The notes under the pieces were generated by a model that was given only the letters and a program-made list of their open reading frames with translations, was not told the origin of the DNA and did no database searches. A program made the translations under genes and the position numbers. Positions 5,937-7,081 of a stretch of DNA of 7,081 nucleotides are shown piece after piece. The stretch lies in the NCBI GenBank assembly GCA_003454835.1, contig DMTA01000190.1, forward strand, positions 1 through 7,081, read 5' to 3'. Position 1 is the first letter of the stretch, and each line of letters opens with the position of its first letter. Origin of the DNA: Achromobacter sp. (GTDB lineage Bacteria > Pseudomonadota > Gammaproteobacteria > Burkholderiales > Burkholderiaceae_B).

Positions 5937-6548
5937 TCAGGCCGTCTGGGGCACCGTGTCGATGAACGACTGGCGCTGGGACAGCTTGTCGTACAGGCGG
6001 GCCAGATTGGGCTGGCCGGTGCGCCAGTCCAGGGTGGGAAAGCGCAGGTCCAGGTAGCCTAGGGCACAGCCGACCGCGATATCCGCCAGGCTGTAGTTGA
6101 TGCCCATGCAATGGGCGTTGTCGCCCAGGCTTTTGTTCATGGCGTCCAGGCTGGCGTGGATCTTGCCGTATTGGCGTTCGATCCATTCGGGGCTGCGCTG
6201 GGCCTCGGGGCGCTGGTTTTCCTTGACGATGGTCACGCAGGCGTCCAGGACGCCATCGGCGATGGCTTCCCAGCATTTGACGGCTGCGCGATCGCGTCCT
6301 TGCTGAGGAATCAGCCGGGCGACGGGAGACAAGGTGTCCACGTATTCGACGATGACGCGCGAATCGAACAGGGCGCCGCCGTCTTCCATCACCAGGCATG
6401 GGACCTTGCCCAGCGGGTTGTACGTTTGGATCTGCGTGTCGGCGGACCAGACGTTTTCGAGTTCAAGCCGGTAGTCCAGCTTTTTCTCGGCCATGACGAT
6501 ACGCACTTTGCGCACGTAGGGACTGGTAAGCGAGCCGATCAGTTTCAT
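5937..6548 (-). CDS. Glutathione S-transferase, YibF-like
   Basis: This is a cytoplasmic GST-fold protein of 203 residues. Seen: a thioredoxin-like N-terminal domain with GSLTSPYVRKVRI (5-17), where S9 lies in the usual glutathione-activating position; NPLGKVPCLV with the cis-proline P50; FDSRVIVEY (61-69), which binds the glutathione gamma-glutamyl group; and a helical C-terminal domain with the N-capping box SLAD (153-156). From memory the sequence aligns nearly end to end with E. coli YibF (202 residues: similar GS-TSP-VRK start, ADG--DA and RP--Q segments). The physiological substrate is unknown for that family. The ATG at 6548 was chosen on this alignment. The frame stays open upstream through the purB antisense strand, which is not coding. 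No Shine-Dalgarno sequence is seen. It diverges from purB. Confidence 0.93.
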   Translation of the reverse strand: MKLIGSLTSPYVRKVRIVMAEKKLDYRLELENVWSADTQIQTYNPLGKVPCLVMEDGGALFDSRVIVEYVDTLSPVARLIPQQGRDRAAVKCWEAIADGVLDACVTIVKENQRPEAQRSPEWIERQYGKIHASLDAMNKSLGDNAHCMGINYSLADIAVGCALGYLDLRFPTLDWRTGQPNLARLYDKLSQRQSFIDTVPQTA

Positions 6549-6579
6549 GGAGTCACAAGCGGAGTCGGAAAGCGGCCGA

Positions 6580-6588
6580 AGTATAGCA
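6580..6588 (-). promoter_or_regulatory. Candidate extended -10 promoter of the GST gene
   Basis: On the minus strand TGCTATACT gives a TGn extension plus TATACT, five of six consensus bases. It lies 32 bases before the ATG. The -35 region is poor, as is common for extended -10 promoters. The predicted leader is about 25 bases, pyrimidine-rich and without a Shine-Dalgarno sequence. Confidence 0.55.
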
Positions 6589-6637
6589 GGCTGTATGACG
6601 GCCGGAATTGTCCGCAGGGCGGAATCTTCGTCAGTTT

Positions 6638-6652
6638 GCCACAATGTGTGGC
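6638..6652. promoter_or_regulatory. Inverted repeat GCCACA-ATG-TGTGGC in the GST/purB divergent region
   Basis: There are two perfect 6-base arms around three bases. It covers roughly -39 to -25 relative to the predicted purB start, over the -35 region, and sits about 50 bases upstream of the GST -10. A repressor or activator could bind here. It does not resemble the E. coli PurR box. The protein that would bind is unknown. Confidence 0.4.
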
Positions 6653-6661
6653 GGCCCCGGA

Positions 6662-6670
6662 TGATAAAAT
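6662..6670 (+). promoter_or_regulatory. Candidate extended -10 promoter of purB
   Basis: TGATAAAAT combines a TGn extension with TAAAAT (five of six consensus bases), 40 bases before the purB ATG. The -35 is weak. The transcript would start near 6677. The leader is rich in pyrimidines (CGCTTTTTCCCT) and has no Shine-Dalgarno sequence. Confidence 0.55.
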
Positions 6671-6710
6671 CGCCGGGTTTTCCCATCCGTCGCTTTTTCC
6701 CTACCAGACC

Positions 6711-7081
6711 ATGCAAATCGCCGATCAGCTGAGCCAACTTAATGCCCTTTCGCCACTGGATGGCCGCTACGCTTCCCGGGGCGACGCGCTGCGCGGTCTG
6801 CTGTCCGAAGCCGGCTTCATGGCGCACCGCGTCGAAGTCGAGGTCGCCTGGCTGATCGCCCTGTCGGACGCCGGCCTGCCCGAGCTGCCGGCTTTCTCCG
6901 AGGGCGCCCGCGCGCGCCTGGCCCAGTTGGTCGCCAACTTTTCTGAGGCGGACGCCGGCCGCATCAAGGATATCGAGCGCGTCACCAACCACGACGTGAA
7001 GGCCGTCGAGTACTGGCTGAAGGAAAAGGTCGCCGATGACGCCGAGCTGGCCCGCGCCGCCGAATTCATCCACTTCGCCTG
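6711..7081 (+). CDS. purB: Adenylosuccinate lyase, N-terminal part (cut by window edge)
   Basis: PurB catalyses two fumarate-releasing steps of purine synthesis: SAICAR to AICAR, and adenylosuccinate to AMP. It works as a cytoplasmic homotetramer of the fumarase/aspartase superfamily. The first 123 residues are visible. Seen: LSPLDGRYASRGDALRG (13-29), FMAHRVEVEVAWL (36-48), FSEADAGRIKDIER (77-90), TNHDVKAVEYWLKEK (92-106) with the conserved N93-H94-D95, and EFIHFA (118-123), where the family continues CTSEDINN. This is the E. coli PurB type rather than the Bacillus type. The start matches the family N-terminus within a few residues; ribosome-binding signals are weak. In enterobacteria purB lies two genes after mnmA; here two unrelated genes lie between them. 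Confidence 0.97.
   Translation, partial: MQIADQLSQLNALSPLDGRYASRGDALRGLLSEAGFMAHRVEVEVAWLIALSDAGLPELPAFSEGARARLAQLVANFSEADAGRIKDIERVTNHDVKAVEYWLKEKVADDAELARAAEFIHFA

Noticed and set aside
6549..7073. Upstream in-frame extension of the GST gene to about 378 codons
   Set aside because: The extension runs through the purB antisense strand and past the predicted GST promoter. The YibF-like protein begins at the ATG at 6548 and the extra residues match no GST.
1..7081. Mobile element, defence island, CRISPR or prophage content
   Set aside because: No transposase, integrase, terminal inverted repeats, regularly spaced repeats or composition shift was seen. All eight genes belong to ordinary chromosomal families.

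Overview
The window is about 7 kb of GC-rich, densely coding chromosomal DNA from what looks like a betaproteobacterium of the order Burkholderiales. The best guess is Alcaligenaceae (Achromobacter or Bordetella type). The grounds are high GC with strong third-position bias, an orphan Bug/TctC-type periplasmic binding protein (a family greatly expanded in that group), and the mix of housekeeping genes. No mobile element, CRISPR array, tRNA, rRNA or prophage signal was seen. Every gene has the same composition, so nothing points to recent transfer.

Layout from left to right. (1) At 1-564 on the minus strand is the start of pntA, the NAD-binding subunit of the proton-translocating transhydrogenase, cut by the window edge. 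(2) At 652-680 is a strong minus-strand terminator. It closes a two-gene minus-strand unit: a Bug-family binding protein with a signal peptide (1664-2653), then an N-formylglutamate amidohydrolase (HutG type, 721-1596). A long hairpin sits between them. (3) At 2654-2890 is a 237-bp divergent control region with three dyads spaced near whole helical turns. It separates this unit from a GcvA-type LysR regulator (2891-3817, plus). (4) Seven bases after lysR begins mnmA (3825-4943), the tRNA U34 2-thiolase, followed by a terminator. (5) Next is a TSUP/TauE-SafE membrane protein (5028-5846, plus). It converges on a YibF-like glutathione S-transferase (5937-6548, minus), with two tandem hairpin terminators between them. 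(6) A 162-bp divergent region leads to purB (6711 to the window end, plus).

How the genes fit together. The Bug protein, the amidohydrolase and the divergent LysR form a plausible substrate-inducible uptake and catabolism unit: capture of an N-formyl or otherwise N-substituted acidic amino acid in the periplasm, deformylation in the cytoplasm, and sensing by the regulator. This is inferred from layout; no permease is present. mnmA and purB are neighbours in enterobacteria (mnmA-hflD-purB). Here they lie close together, but the TSUP and GST genes occupy the place of hflD.

No clearly new biological system is visible. The points most worth checking are the operator architecture at 2654-2890, the possible leaderless start of mnmA, and the Bug/amidohydrolase pairing. 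No gene-free stretch exceeds 300 bases.
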